From positions 1 to 8,222 of the forward strand of contig JAGLYE010000057.1 of the NCBI GenBank assembly GCA_023132505.1: a DNA stretch of 8,222 bases, written 5' to 3'. The notes under the pieces are model-generated. The model made no database searches and was not told the origin of the DNA. It saw only the letters and a list, made by a program, of their open reading frames with translations. How positions within the stretch are numbered: the stretch's first letter is position 1; each line of letters begins with the position of its first letter. The DNA is from Bacteroidales bacterium (lineage in GTDB: Bacteria; Bacteroidota; Bacteroidia; Bacteroidales; B18-G4). Of the stretch, positions 1-7,021 are shown in pieces. A program made the position numbers and the translations under genes.

Positions 1-3
1 AGT

Positions 4-17
4 ATCAAGTATCAAAA
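4..17. repeat. Edge of an ATCAAGT heptamer tandem repeat
   Basis: One exact ATCAAGT unit (4-10) is followed by a degenerate copy ATCAAAA (11-17). The window begins with AGT, the end of another unit, so the array probably continues to the left. It is the same unit, on the same strand, as the longer array at 6941-7017. It lies 6 bp beyond the stop codon of the minus-strand gene ending at 24. The true size of the array cannot be seen from here. Confidence 0.6.
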
Positions 18-23
18 GACTTC

Positions 24-2642
24 CTATCGAAGTATAGTCACACTACCCTGCAGGGTCCTCTGCACGAGCCCTGTCAGGGTTTTTTCATATACCTCGCACA
101 CATAAAAATATGTGCCATCAGGACATTCCTTGTTGGTCTTGTGATTTCTTCCATCCCAGTTGATCATTGGATCAGAGGATTCAAAAATGAGCCGCCCCCA
201 ACGGTTGAAGATCATGATCTCCACTCTTTCCACACCGCCAACAGTTTCAGGGAAAGGTGTGAAGTAATCGTTGTACTGGTCTCCATTTGGTGTGAAAACA
301 TTCGGCAATTCATAACCGGAACATCCCGGCGTGCAAACAATATTACTGAAGGGGCTCTGGTTTCCTGTCGAATCCAGAGCTGTAACAGCGTAACAGCCAA
401 GGGTAAAGCCTTCATGGATGTAGATCAGCGGATCATCACTGCTTTGCATTACTGAGTCGATAAGCGACAGGTCGGAGCTTTCATCGGGGCCATAATAAAC
501 ATAGTACTGCTTAATGTCCTTATCGCAGGTATCAATGTATATGGTATTGTTCCATTCCAGAATGTTATGATATAACTGACAATCCATATTTACGATCAAT
601 TCTGGAATGCAGGGCGGTACATTGTCGATGGGGATACCACACAGCAGCTGGGAATAATTAATGATGGGGTTGATCAGCCCTGCCGTGCCATAGCTGCCCG
701 TACTTTCTATATAGTAACAGTATTCCTCACCATTAATAAGGTTGGAATCAACATAAAATGCTTCGGGGCTTGTGGCCAAAGCGATCCAGGTGGCACTCCC
801 GGTTTCCTGTTTATAAATAGTGTAATATTCATTATTCCATGGCACATCCAATTCCCAGCTCAATTCCAGGCGTTCATCAGTTTCGTATATGTCAAGGTAG
901 ATGGTAGTGGCTTGCTGACTGGAACCAATATATCCGAATGATGTACTCAGGAAATCTATTTTATAGTTGTAAGGAAGGCCACTTGTATTCAGGTTTATAC
1001 TTTGATCAACATAAATGGTATCATTAAGATCCGGGAAACTTTCCACAAATTTAAAATCCAGCCCGTCCATTCCTGCTGCCCTGTAGAGTTCATAATAATA
1101 TGGCCCGGGGATCTGATTGGTATCCAGTTCGGTGGGTTTCGACCATGCAAGCCTTGCAAAACCATTGCTAAGGCCGGAACTGTCATTGCCGGCATTGGTG
1201 ATAATGGGAAGATCTTTTTTGAGGCTTGCACAAACCTCTTCCGAGGCATAACTCTCGGCCCCATCAACAAAGATGGCTATGACCATATAGCAATAATCCA
1301 GACCATTAATCAAGCCGCCACCATTACCATCATCAACAAAGGTGGTGTCATCAATGGTGGCCGTTTCAAGTATCATGGCATAGCCGGTGTATTCAGGCAC
1401 CCCGGTCTCGCAATAACCCGGGATATAGCCGTAATAGCCTATCCTTTTATAAAGTTGGTACCTGGTAGCTTTGATGCAGGGGCTTTTGTTCCAGTGTAAA
1501 TGGATTGCATTTCCGATGCCTTCGGCAGTAAGCCCCTCCGGTGCAGGTCCAATAACTGTTATGGCAACGGTTTTCAATGCAACCAGGTTCACAGGCAGCC
1601 CGTTATCTTTTGCCTTGAAGTAAGTGTAATAAGGTTGTTTGCGCACATGATTGCAAAGCGTTGGCCAGGTGAAGGTAGTCTTTACGGTATCGATGCCATA
1701 AGCAGGATCAGGGTCTATCCAGGCTGGGCTTTGTTCTACCTCAAAAGCTCCCCCCGTACCGGTCAGTTCTATAATATTACTGTCGGGTTCAGTAGCAACT
1801 ACTTCGAAAACCAATGTGTTTCCGGCTTCAACACAGGTATCGCTGATACAATGGATTACCGGCGGATGCTGGTTGTCACATCCAACGATATTTATCTGCA
1901 TATCACGTGTAATACTCCCGATCTTAATACCATTGCGATATTCTTCGATGAGGATGGCGATGTTGAACTCTCCCTGTATAGGTGGTTTAACCCAGAGTAC
2001 ATCCCCTGTTACAGGGTTAATGCCAATACTGTCTGTTGCTATCGGAAGGGTATACCCGGGAATGGGAAGTCCATCTGCACCACGACAGTCGATCAGTTTA
2101 TAAGCAAGGCTGTCGCCATCAATATCAAAAGCTCCCGGATTATGGATATAGATCTGGTTTACACAGCCGTTGTCGATGGGAGGATTCAGCAAAATTGGTG
2201 AGTTATTCATGCCCATGAGCGGGTTGATGGTGAGAATGGTTTCAATATACAAGGGGACGTTTACGGAATTAGGGATATTCATCACACCAAAATTCCGGTT
2301 GGGATCTTCCAAAGAGATTATATAGGTACCCGGTGATGAATAGGTGTGGCGCGCTTGTGTGGCTCCGACTTCCGGTACATAGGCGTACACATTTCGGCTG
2401 ATATCATTGCCGTAATTGATCTTTTCCGTTCTCGGCAATTCACTGCTGCTGCCATCTCCCCACAAGATCTCAAGAAATGGCCTGTCGGCAGGGGCAGAGG
2501 TTCGGGTATAGGTGACTACGGTTATTTCATAGGTCAGGCCGGAGACATATTTAAACGTGATCTCTCCTGCCCGCTGATGTGTAGCAAAAGCAGCGGGTAA
2601 ACATGTGAGCATCATTAATATAATGACAAAATGCTTTTTCAT
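24..2642 (-). CDS. Secreted multidomain (Fn3-like) protein with gliding-motility-associated type IX sorting domain
   Basis: This 872-residue protein is likely exported by Sec, moved across the outer membrane by the type IX system, and attached at the surface or released. Residues 1-20 form a signal peptide (KK, a hydrophobic core, then AFA) with likely cleavage before THQRAGEI, an N-terminus I recognise from large Bacteroidota surface proteins. No good lipobox is present. A PKD-like stretch lies near residues 55-112 (WGDGSS, then HTYSSPGTY). A cadherin/Ig-like part around 165-365 contains DIDGDSLAYKL. About four Fn3-like modules follow at roughly 367-475, 478-583, 585-672 and 676-770. Residues 779-872 are the type B sorting domain: LPNVFTPNGDQYNDYF, then FNRWGRLIF, NWDGR, PDGTYFY and a terminal VTILR. 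No enzymatic motif is visible, so adhesion or a structural role is only an inference. It is transcribed alone, divergently from rel. The start is the ATG just before the signal peptide; no Shine-Dalgarno sequence is seen. The domain class is secure, the ligand unknown. Confidence 0.93.
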   Translation of the reverse strand: MKKHFVIILMMLTCLPAAFATHQRAGEITFKYVSGLTYEITVVTYTRTSAPADRPFLEILWGDGSSSELPRTEKINYGNDISRNVYAYVPEVGATQARHTYSSPGTYIISLEDPNRNFGVMNIPNSVNVPLYIETILTINPLMGMNNSPILLNPPIDNGCVNQIYIHNPGAFDIDGDSLAYKLIDCRGADGLPIPGYTLPIATDSIGINPVTGDVLWVKPPIQGEFNIAILIEEYRNGIKIGSITRDMQINIVGCDNQHPPVIHCISDTCVEAGNTLVFEVVATEPDSNIIELTGTGGAFEVEQSPAWIDPDPAYGIDTVKTTFTWPTLCNHVRKQPYYTYFKAKDNGLPVNLVALKTVAITVIGPAPEGLTAEGIGNAIHLHWNKSPCIKATRYQLYKRIGYYGYIPGYCETGVPEYTGYAMILETATIDDTTFVDDGNGGGLINGLDYCYMVIAIFVDGAESYASEEVCASLKKDLPIITNAGNDSSGLSNGFARLAWSKPTELDTNQIPGPYYYELYRAAGMDGLDFKFVESFPDLNDTIYVDQSINLNTSGLPYNYKIDFLSTSFGYIGSSQQATTIYLDIYETDERLELSWELDVPWNNEYYTIYKQETGSATWIALATSPEAFYVDSNLINGEEYCYYIESTGSYGTAGLINPIINYSQLLCGIPIDNVPPCIPELIVNMDCQLYHNILEWNNTIYIDTCDKDIKQYYVYYGPDESSDLSLIDSVMQSSDDPLIYIHEGFTLGCYAVTALDSTGNQSPFSNIVCTPGCSGYELPNVFTPNGDQYNDYFTPFPETVGGVERVEIMIFNRWGRLIFESSDPMINWDGRNHKTNKECPDGTYFYVCEVYEKTLTGLVQRTLQGSVTILR

Positions 2643-2670
2643 TACAGATCACTTATCATTCAGACCATCT

Positions 2671-2678
2671 CAAAATTA
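2671..2678 (-). promoter_or_regulatory. Candidate Bacteroidota -7 box for the type IX-exported protein gene
   Basis: Read on the minus strand this is TAATTTTG, a full match to the Bacteroidota sigma-ABfr -7 consensus TAnnTTTG. It lies 28 bp before the ATG at 2642, which would give a short leader of about 20 nt. I see no clear TTTG-type -33 element at the expected distance. The match is short and the spacer is AT-rich, so chance is possible. Confidence 0.45.
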
Positions 2679-2733
2679 ATAATAATCCTTGGAATAATGC
2701 CCCTATAGCATGAAACATTATTATAATTTGATG

Positions 2734-2741
2734 TAACTTTG
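2734..2741 (+). promoter_or_regulatory. Candidate Bacteroidota -7 box for rel
   Basis: TAACTTTG is a full match to TAnnTTTG. Transcription would then begin around 2746-2750 and give a leader of roughly 25 nt before the ATG at 2772. The box overlaps the TTG at 2739, which is the upstream limit of the open frame, so that TTG would not be in the transcript. The -33 region is weak. Confidence 0.5.
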
Positions 2742-2758
2742 TTTATTAGTTCAGTATT

Positions 2759-2762
2759 GGAG
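2759..2762 (+). promoter_or_regulatory. Ribosome binding site supporting the ATG start of rel
   Basis: GGAG lies 9 bp before the ATG at 2772. It is one of the few Shine-Dalgarno-like sequences before a start in this window. It favours 2772 over the in-frame TTG at 2739. Confidence 0.45.
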
Positions 2763-2771
2763 TTAGCTGGT

Positions 2772-5003
2772 ATGTACATCCCCGATCCGGAAACAGAAAA
2801 AAAAGAGATCCTTAATCAGTACCGCAACCTGCTCAGGGTTTGGTCGAAGCGGGAAAAGCCTGTCAATAAAAAGCTGGTCCGAAAGGCATTTAACCTTGCT
2901 GTGGATGCCCATAAGGATATGCGCAGAAAGTCAGGTGAACCCTATATTTACCATCCCCTTGAAGTGGCCAGGATCACAGCCGGTGAGATTGGACTTGGTA
3001 CAACTTCAGTTATCTGCGCTCTTTTGCACGATGTAGTTGAAGACTCTGAATACACACTGGCTGATATACGTACTTCATTTGGTGATACTGTTACCCGGAT
3101 CATCGACGGGCTTACCAAGATCGGGGAGATATTTGAACACCCTTCTTCTTCAGCACAAGCTGTGAACTTCAGGAAAATGTTGCTTACCCTGTCAGTGGAT
3201 GTCCGGGTGATCCTGATAAAACTTGCCGACCGTCTCCATAATATGCGCACCCTGGATGCCATGTCGCGTGATAAACAGCTAAAAATTGCATCCGAAACCC
3301 TTTACTTGTTCGCACCACTTGCCCATCGCCTTGGTCTCCATGCGATTAAAAGCGAACTTGAAGACCTTTCATTGAAATTTCTTGAACCCGAAATATTCAA
3401 TACGATATACAAGAGACTGGAAGAATCGAGACCGGAACGAAAACGGTTTATCAATAAGTTTATTTATCCGATAAAGAAAGATCTGGCTGGGAAAGGAATG
3501 GATTTCAAGATCCTGGGCAGGGAGAAATCAGTATATTCCATCTGGGAGAAAATGAAGAATAAGGAGATTCCCTTCGAGGATGTTTTCGATCTCTTTGCCA
3601 TCCGTGTTGTCATTGACGTACCTCCCGAACAGGAAAAAGAGCAATGCTGGCGCGTGTATTCAGTGATAACGGACTATTACAGACCGAACCAACGAAGGTT
3701 ACGTGATTGGATTTCCCTCCCCAGGGCTAACGGTTATGAAGCATTGCATACAACAGTGATGAGCAACACAGGCAAATGGGTGGAGGTACAGATCCGGACC
3801 ACACGTATGGATGAGATCGCTGAAAAAGGATATGCTGCACATTGGAAATACAAAGATGGCATAGACAGGGAAACCGGTCTTGATGAGTGGCTGAACAAAA
3901 TAAAGGAAATGCTGCAAAGCGAAGATTCCAGTGCCCTTGACTTTGTGGATGATTTCAAGCTAAACCTTTTCTCGGATGAGATCTTTTTATATACTCCTCA
4001 GGGAGACCTCAAAAACCTTCCTGCCGGCTCAACCGTCCTTGATTTTGCATATAATATTCACTCCCAGGTAGGGAACCAGGCCATTGGGGCAAAGGTGAAC
4101 CATGACCTGGTACCCCTCAGCCATGTGCTGATAAGCGGTGACCAGGTTGAAGTGATCATATCACAGAAACAGCTGCCGGGAGAGGGCTGGTTGGATTTTG
4201 TAGTTACTGCCCGTGCCAAGCATCGCATCAAGGCAGCCCTAAAAGATGAATACAGGAAACATGCCGACGATGGGAAGCAACTGCTGCAGAAATACTTTGA
4301 GCAACAAAAGGTGGAATTTTCGGAAGGCGTTGCCACACGTTTTATGGAATATATGGATTATCAATCCCAAAACAAGATGTACTATGATCTTGTGAAAGGA
4401 AATATCACTCAGCAAAAAGTGAAGGCATTCACGCAACTATCAGATAAAGGCAGTTGGCTGCGGTTTATCAGCCGACCCTTCTCCAGGTCGAAGAATCAGA
4501 AATCAGTTAGCCTTGACCTAATAGCAAAATTGAAGCAAAAGCCGGAAACATTGATACTTAGCGATGATATAGAAGATATCCGCTATGTGATCTCCAGATG
4601 CTGTAATCCTATCCCGGGCGACGGTGTACTTGGATTTATGAACCGGAAGGGCCGGATCATGATACACAGAACCAATTGCCCGGTAGCCATTCAATCAATG
4701 TCGAGCTATGGCAACCGAATCATCAAAGCCAAATGGAGAACCAATGAATCTATAGGATTTCTTACCGGCATTAAGATAAAGGGGGTTGATAAAAAAGGAC
4801 TTGTGAAGCAAATCTCCGAGGTGATCTATGACAAACACGGCCTTGGGATCCGTTCCTTTAATTTAAATACTCATGAAGGGCTCACCGATGCGGTCATTAT
4901 GCTCTATATCCAAAATACAGAAACCCTAAATCAACTGATTGATAACCTCAAAAAGATTCCGGAAATTCAAAAGATCAGCCGTATCGACAGAACAGTGGTT
5001 TAA
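2772..5003 (+). CDS. rel: Bifunctional (p)ppGpp synthetase/hydrolase, RelA/SpoT family
   Basis: This long-form RSH enzyme (743 residues, normal for the family) makes (p)ppGpp from GTP/GDP and ATP and hydrolyses it back; it is cytosolic and ribosome-associated. Residues below count from the ATG. The HD hydrolase domain has H61, H86-D87, the E90-D91 pair (HDVVED) and D153 (LADRLHN), so hydrolysis should be active. The synthetase domain has GREKSVYSIWEKM (249-261), FEDVFDLFAIRV (268-279), RLRD (309-312), NGYEALHTTV (320-329) and EVQIRT (338-343). The basic RxRD matches the RxKD charge pattern of bifunctional enzymes rather than the acidic ExDD of synthetase-only RelA. A TGS domain follows at about 402-463, then a helical region, the conserved cysteine-containing module (ISRCCNPIPGDGV, then HRTNCPV, 607-638) and a C-terminal ACT domain at about 664-740. 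The frame opens at a TTG (2739) that overlaps a promoter-like box; ATG 2772 with GGAG upstream is preferred. Whether the genome has a second long RSH cannot be told here. Confidence 0.97.
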   Translation: MYIPDPETEKKEILNQYRNLLRVWSKREKPVNKKLVRKAFNLAVDAHKDMRRKSGEPYIYHPLEVARITAGEIGLGTTSVICALLHDVVEDSEYTLADIRTSFGDTVTRIIDGLTKIGEIFEHPSSSAQAVNFRKMLLTLSVDVRVILIKLADRLHNMRTLDAMSRDKQLKIASETLYLFAPLAHRLGLHAIKSELEDLSLKFLEPEIFNTIYKRLEESRPERKRFINKFIYPIKKDLAGKGMDFKILGREKSVYSIWEKMKNKEIPFEDVFDLFAIRVVIDVPPEQEKEQCWRVYSVITDYYRPNQRRLRDWISLPRANGYEALHTTVMSNTGKWVEVQIRTTRMDEIAEKGYAAHWKYKDGIDRETGLDEWLNKIKEMLQSEDSSALDFVDDFKLNLFSDEIFLYTPQGDLKNLPAGSTVLDFAYNIHSQVGNQAIGAKVNHDLVPLSHVLISGDQVEVIISQKQLPGEGWLDFVVTARAKHRIKAALKDEYRKHADDGKQLLQKYFEQQKVEFSEGVATRFMEYMDYQSQNKMYYDLVKGNITQQKVKAFTQLSDKGSWLRFISRPFSRSKNQKSVSLDLIAKLKQKPETLILSDDIEDIRYVISRCCNPIPGDGVLGFMNRKGRIMIHRTNCPVAIQSMSSYGNRIIKAKWRTNESIGFLTGIKIKGVDKKGLVKQISEVIYDKHGLGIRSFNLNTHEGLTDAVIMLYIQNTETLNQLIDNLKKIPEIQKISRIDRTVV

Positions 5004-5138
5004 TTCAACATAGAAATCTGTATCCTTCGACGATAAACATGTTTTTTCTGAGAAACCAGTCCCCCTCTGCTTATTTTACTGTGGACGAAGCATCCGCCAC
5101 CCGGTATCCGTTTTATAAATTTATTTTTATTTATACCA

Positions 5139-5160
5139 AATTATAATAGATATTTTATTT
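5139..5160. promoter_or_regulatory. Imperfect AT-rich palindrome, possible operator of the Fur-like/purA operon
   Basis: Arms AATTATAATA (5139-5148) and TATTTTATTT (5151-5160) surround a central GA, and 8 of 10 positions are complementary. The element directly abuts the candidate -7 box at 5160-5167, where a bound repressor would block transcription. Fur-family operators are typically AT-rich dyads of about this length, so autoregulation is a reasonable guess. The surrounding DNA is very AT-rich, and such dyads arise there by chance. Confidence 0.3.
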
Positions 5161-5167
5161 AAATTTG
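5160..5167 (+). promoter_or_regulatory. Candidate Bacteroidota -7 box for the Fur-like/purA operon
   Basis: TAAATTTG fully matches TAnnTTTG and lies 23 bp before the ATG at 5191. Transcription would start near 5172-5176 and give a very short leader. No clear -33 TTTG is present; the upstream 50 bp are almost pure A/T. The 187-bp spacer after rel fits a separate promoter here rather than read-through from rel. Confidence 0.5.
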
Positions 5168-5190
5168 AAGCTTGTTTAAAATGTACTTCG

Positions 5191-5634
5191 ATGAAAGACA
5201 CGAATAAGGATACGTTGGAACAAGTTAAAAAGATTTTTACAGATTATCTTGAGCAGCGGGGACATCGGAAAACACCTGAAAGGTACACAATCTTAAAGGA
5301 GATATATGCAACGGAAGGGCATTTTGATATAGAAACCCTTTATATCCGAATGAAGAATAATAAGTACCGTGTCAGCAGGGCTACTTTGTACAATACCATT
5401 GAATTATTGCTCGACTGTAATCTCGTTACAAAGCATCAGTTCGGAAACAATTGTGCACAGTTTGAGCGTTCCTACAAGTTTAAAAAGCATGATCATTTTA
5501 TAAATGTTACTGATGGGAAGGTATTTGAATTCTCTGATCCGAGAATCGAGGATATTAAGGAGTATGTTGAAAAAACCCTTAATGTTGAGGTTACCCATCA
5601 CTCGCTTACATTTTACGGACATATCAAACAATAA
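5191..5634 (+). CDS. Fur-superfamily transcriptional regulator lacking the structural Cys4 zinc site
   Basis: This 147-residue DNA-binding regulator has the usual Fur length and layout. Residues 1-80 form the winged helix: [13 protein letters not shown] at 23-35, then [19 protein letters not shown] at 61-79 as the recognition-helix region. Residues 88-147 form the dimerisation domain. Ligands of the two sensory metal sites are recognisable: H44, E92, the HDH triad (100-102), E113 in FEFSD, and H136/H137 in [10 protein letters not shown]. The CxxC that normally follows the HDH motif is replaced: N105 stands at the first cysteine position and no cysteine occurs after C88, so the structural zinc site is gone. 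I cannot tell Fur, Zur, PerR or Mur type apart. It lies 11 bp before purA and is almost certainly co-transcribed with it, suggesting a link to purine metabolism rather than iron uptake. The gene is more AT-rich than rel and purA. A second ATG at 5181, out of frame, opens only an 8-codon frame that overlaps this start. Confidence 0.93.
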   Translation: MKDTNKDTLEQVKKIFTDYLEQRGHRKTPERYTILKEIYATEGHFDIETLYIRMKNNKYRVSRATLYNTIELLLDCNLVTKHQFGNNCAQFERSYKFKKHDHFINVTDGKVFEFSDPRIEDIKEYVEKTLNVEVTHHSLTFYGHIKQ

Positions 5635-5645
5635 AAACTATTTCC

Positions 5646-6935
5646 ATGAACATTGATGTGTTGCTTGGTCTCCAATGGGGAGACGAAGGTAAAGGGAAAA
5701 TTGTGGATGTACTCACCCCCCGTTATGATATTATTGCCAGGTTTCAGGGAGGACCCAATGCAGGGCATACGATCATATTTGAAGGAAAAAAATTCGTATT
5801 GCACACAATTCCATCAGGGATTTTTTCTGATAAGGCAAAAAACATAGTCGGGAATGGTGTGATCCTCGATCCTTTTATCATGCAAAAGGAACTGGAAAAT
5901 CTCGATAGCTATGATATCCCTGCCAGGGAAAACTTATTCATTTCACGCAAGGCGCATCTGATCACGCCCTCGCATCGTTTGCTGGATGCTACCTATGAAA
6001 AGGCAAAAGGCAAGGATAAGATCGGGTCTACACTGAAAGGGATCGGGCCGGCATATACTGATAAGATTGCCAGGCTTGGTTTACGAACAGGTGACCTTCA
6101 TGAAGGAGGTTTTCGCGGGAGATATGATGAATTACGTGATAAGCATCTGCGGATCGTCCGGGCCCATGGATATAAGGCGGAGGATTTTAAATTCGATGGT
6201 CTTTCATTTTTTGATTATGAAGAAGCCTGGTTTAAAGCACTGAAGATCTTCGATGAGCTGCAACTGGTAAATAGCGAATATCTTATTAATAAAGCATTGG
6301 ATGAGGGAAAGAAAGTATTGGCTGAAGGTGCACAGGGGTCAATGCTTGATATTGATTTCGGCACTTATCCTTTCGTTACTTCATCGAATACGATTTGTGC
6401 CGGTGTTTGTTCCGGCCTCGGTGTGCCGCCCCAAAAGGTAGGGGAGGTGTTTGGAGTATTCAAAGCATATTGCACTCGTGTTGGAAGTGGCCCCTTCCCA
6501 TCGGAATTACTAGATGAAAATGGGAATCTTATGCGTGAGACCGGACATGAATTTGGCTCAACAACAGGACGTCCGCGGCGCTGTGGCTGGCTCGACCTTG
6601 TAGCGCTCAATTATTCTATCATGCTGAATGGGGTAACACAACTGTTTATGATGAAAACCGATGTCCTCAGCCCTTTTTCCGAATTGGACGTTTGTATGGC
6701 ATATGAAATTGACGGTAAAAAGACCGATGAAGTTCCGTATGATATGACAGCCGGGGATATTAATCCTGTTTATACTTCACTGAAAGGCTGGAATCAGCAA
6801 ATTGATAAACTGCAAAGCATGGATCTGGCCCCTGCAACACTCAACAGCTATATTCAGTATATTGAAAAGGAAACCGGGATCCCAATAAAAATTGTATCTG
6901 TCGGACCTGACAGAAAGCAAACACTGTTCAGATAA
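5646..6935 (+). CDS. purA: Adenylosuccinate synthetase
   Basis: PurA joins IMP and aspartate using GTP to form adenylosuccinate, the first committed step from IMP to AMP, in the cytosol. At 429 residues it has the standard bacterial length. The N-terminal phosphate loop is WGDEGKGK (11-18), with catalytic D13 and H41 (GGPNAGHT) at the same numbers as in the E. coli enzyme. Further signatures are GSTLKGIGPAYTDK (127-140), the IMP-contacting EGAQGSMLDIDFGTYPFVTS (227-246), the TRVGSGPFPSEL segment (277-288), the aspartate loop STTGRPRR with CGWLDLVALNY (305-323), the guanine-binding KTDVLS (337-342) and a C-terminal VSVGPDRKQT (417-426). All core residues look intact. It follows the Fur-like gene after 11 bp, so it is the second gene of a probable two-gene operon. 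PurA is a known target of ppGpp inhibition in other bacteria, which is notable next to rel. No hairpin terminator follows; heptamer repeats begin 5 bp after the stop. Confidence 0.98.
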   Translation: MNIDVLLGLQWGDEGKGKIVDVLTPRYDIIARFQGGPNAGHTIIFEGKKFVLHTIPSGIFSDKAKNIVGNGVILDPFIMQKELENLDSYDIPARENLFISRKAHLITPSHRLLDATYEKAKGKDKIGSTLKGIGPAYTDKIARLGLRTGDLHEGGFRGRYDELRDKHLRIVRAHGYKAEDFKFDGLSFFDYEEAWFKALKIFDELQLVNSEYLINKALDEGKKVLAEGAQGSMLDIDFGTYPFVTSSNTICAGVCSGLGVPPQKVGEVFGVFKAYCTRVGSGPFPSELLDENGNLMRETGHEFGSTTGRPRRCGWLDLVALNYSIMLNGVTQLFMMKTDVLSPFSELDVCMAYEIDGKKTDEVPYDMTAGDINPVYTSLKGWNQQIDKLQSMDLAPATLNSYIQYIEKETGIPIKIVSVGPDRKQTLFR

Positions 6936-6940
6936 ACAAT

Positions 6941-7017
6941 ATCAAGTATCAAGTATCAAGTATCAAGTATCAAGTCTCAAGTCTCAAGTCTCGAGTCTCA
7001 AGTCTCAAGTATCAAGC
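6941..7017. repeat. Tandem array of eleven 7-bp units between convergent purA and infB
   Basis: The array reads as five ATCAAGT units (6941-6975), two CTCAAGT (6976-6989), one CTCGAGT (6990-6996), two CTCAAGT (6997-7010) and a final ATCAAGC (7011-7017). A degenerate copy ATCAAAG (7021-7027) reaches into the end of infB and contains its stop codon. The array fills nearly the whole 86-bp gap between the stops of purA and infB. The units are not self-complementary, so the array does not form an obvious hairpin terminator. It resembles in style the heptameric short tandem repeats described in cyanobacteria, but I cannot assign it to a named family. Confidence 0.95.
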
Positions 7018-7021
7018 ATAA

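Noticed and set aside
1002..2201. Two long consecutive plus-strand open frames (1002-1499 and 1500-2201) in the same frame, antisense to the secreted protein gene.
   Set aside because: The translations show no domain logic. The opposite strand carries clear signal peptide, Fn3-like and sorting-domain sequence in one unbroken frame. The antisense openness is a by-product of its codon composition.
5035..5044. Perfect 10-bp palindrome AAACATGTTT followed by a T run after rel, considered as a terminator.
   Set aside because: The stem has no loop and is nearly all A/T; it would not form a stable hairpin in RNA, and a 10-bp palindrome in AT-rich DNA is unremarkable.
5081..5100. GTGGACG...CGCCAC stem-loop in the rel to fur-like spacer, considered as a rel terminator.
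   Set aside because: The six-pair stem has a bulged A, and no T run follows directly; the nearest T run is about 10 bases further on. It is too weak to annotate.
6941..7017. The heptamer array as a CRISPR array or hairpin terminator.
   Set aside because: Units are 7 bp, directly adjacent with no spacers, and not self-complementary, so neither interpretation holds.
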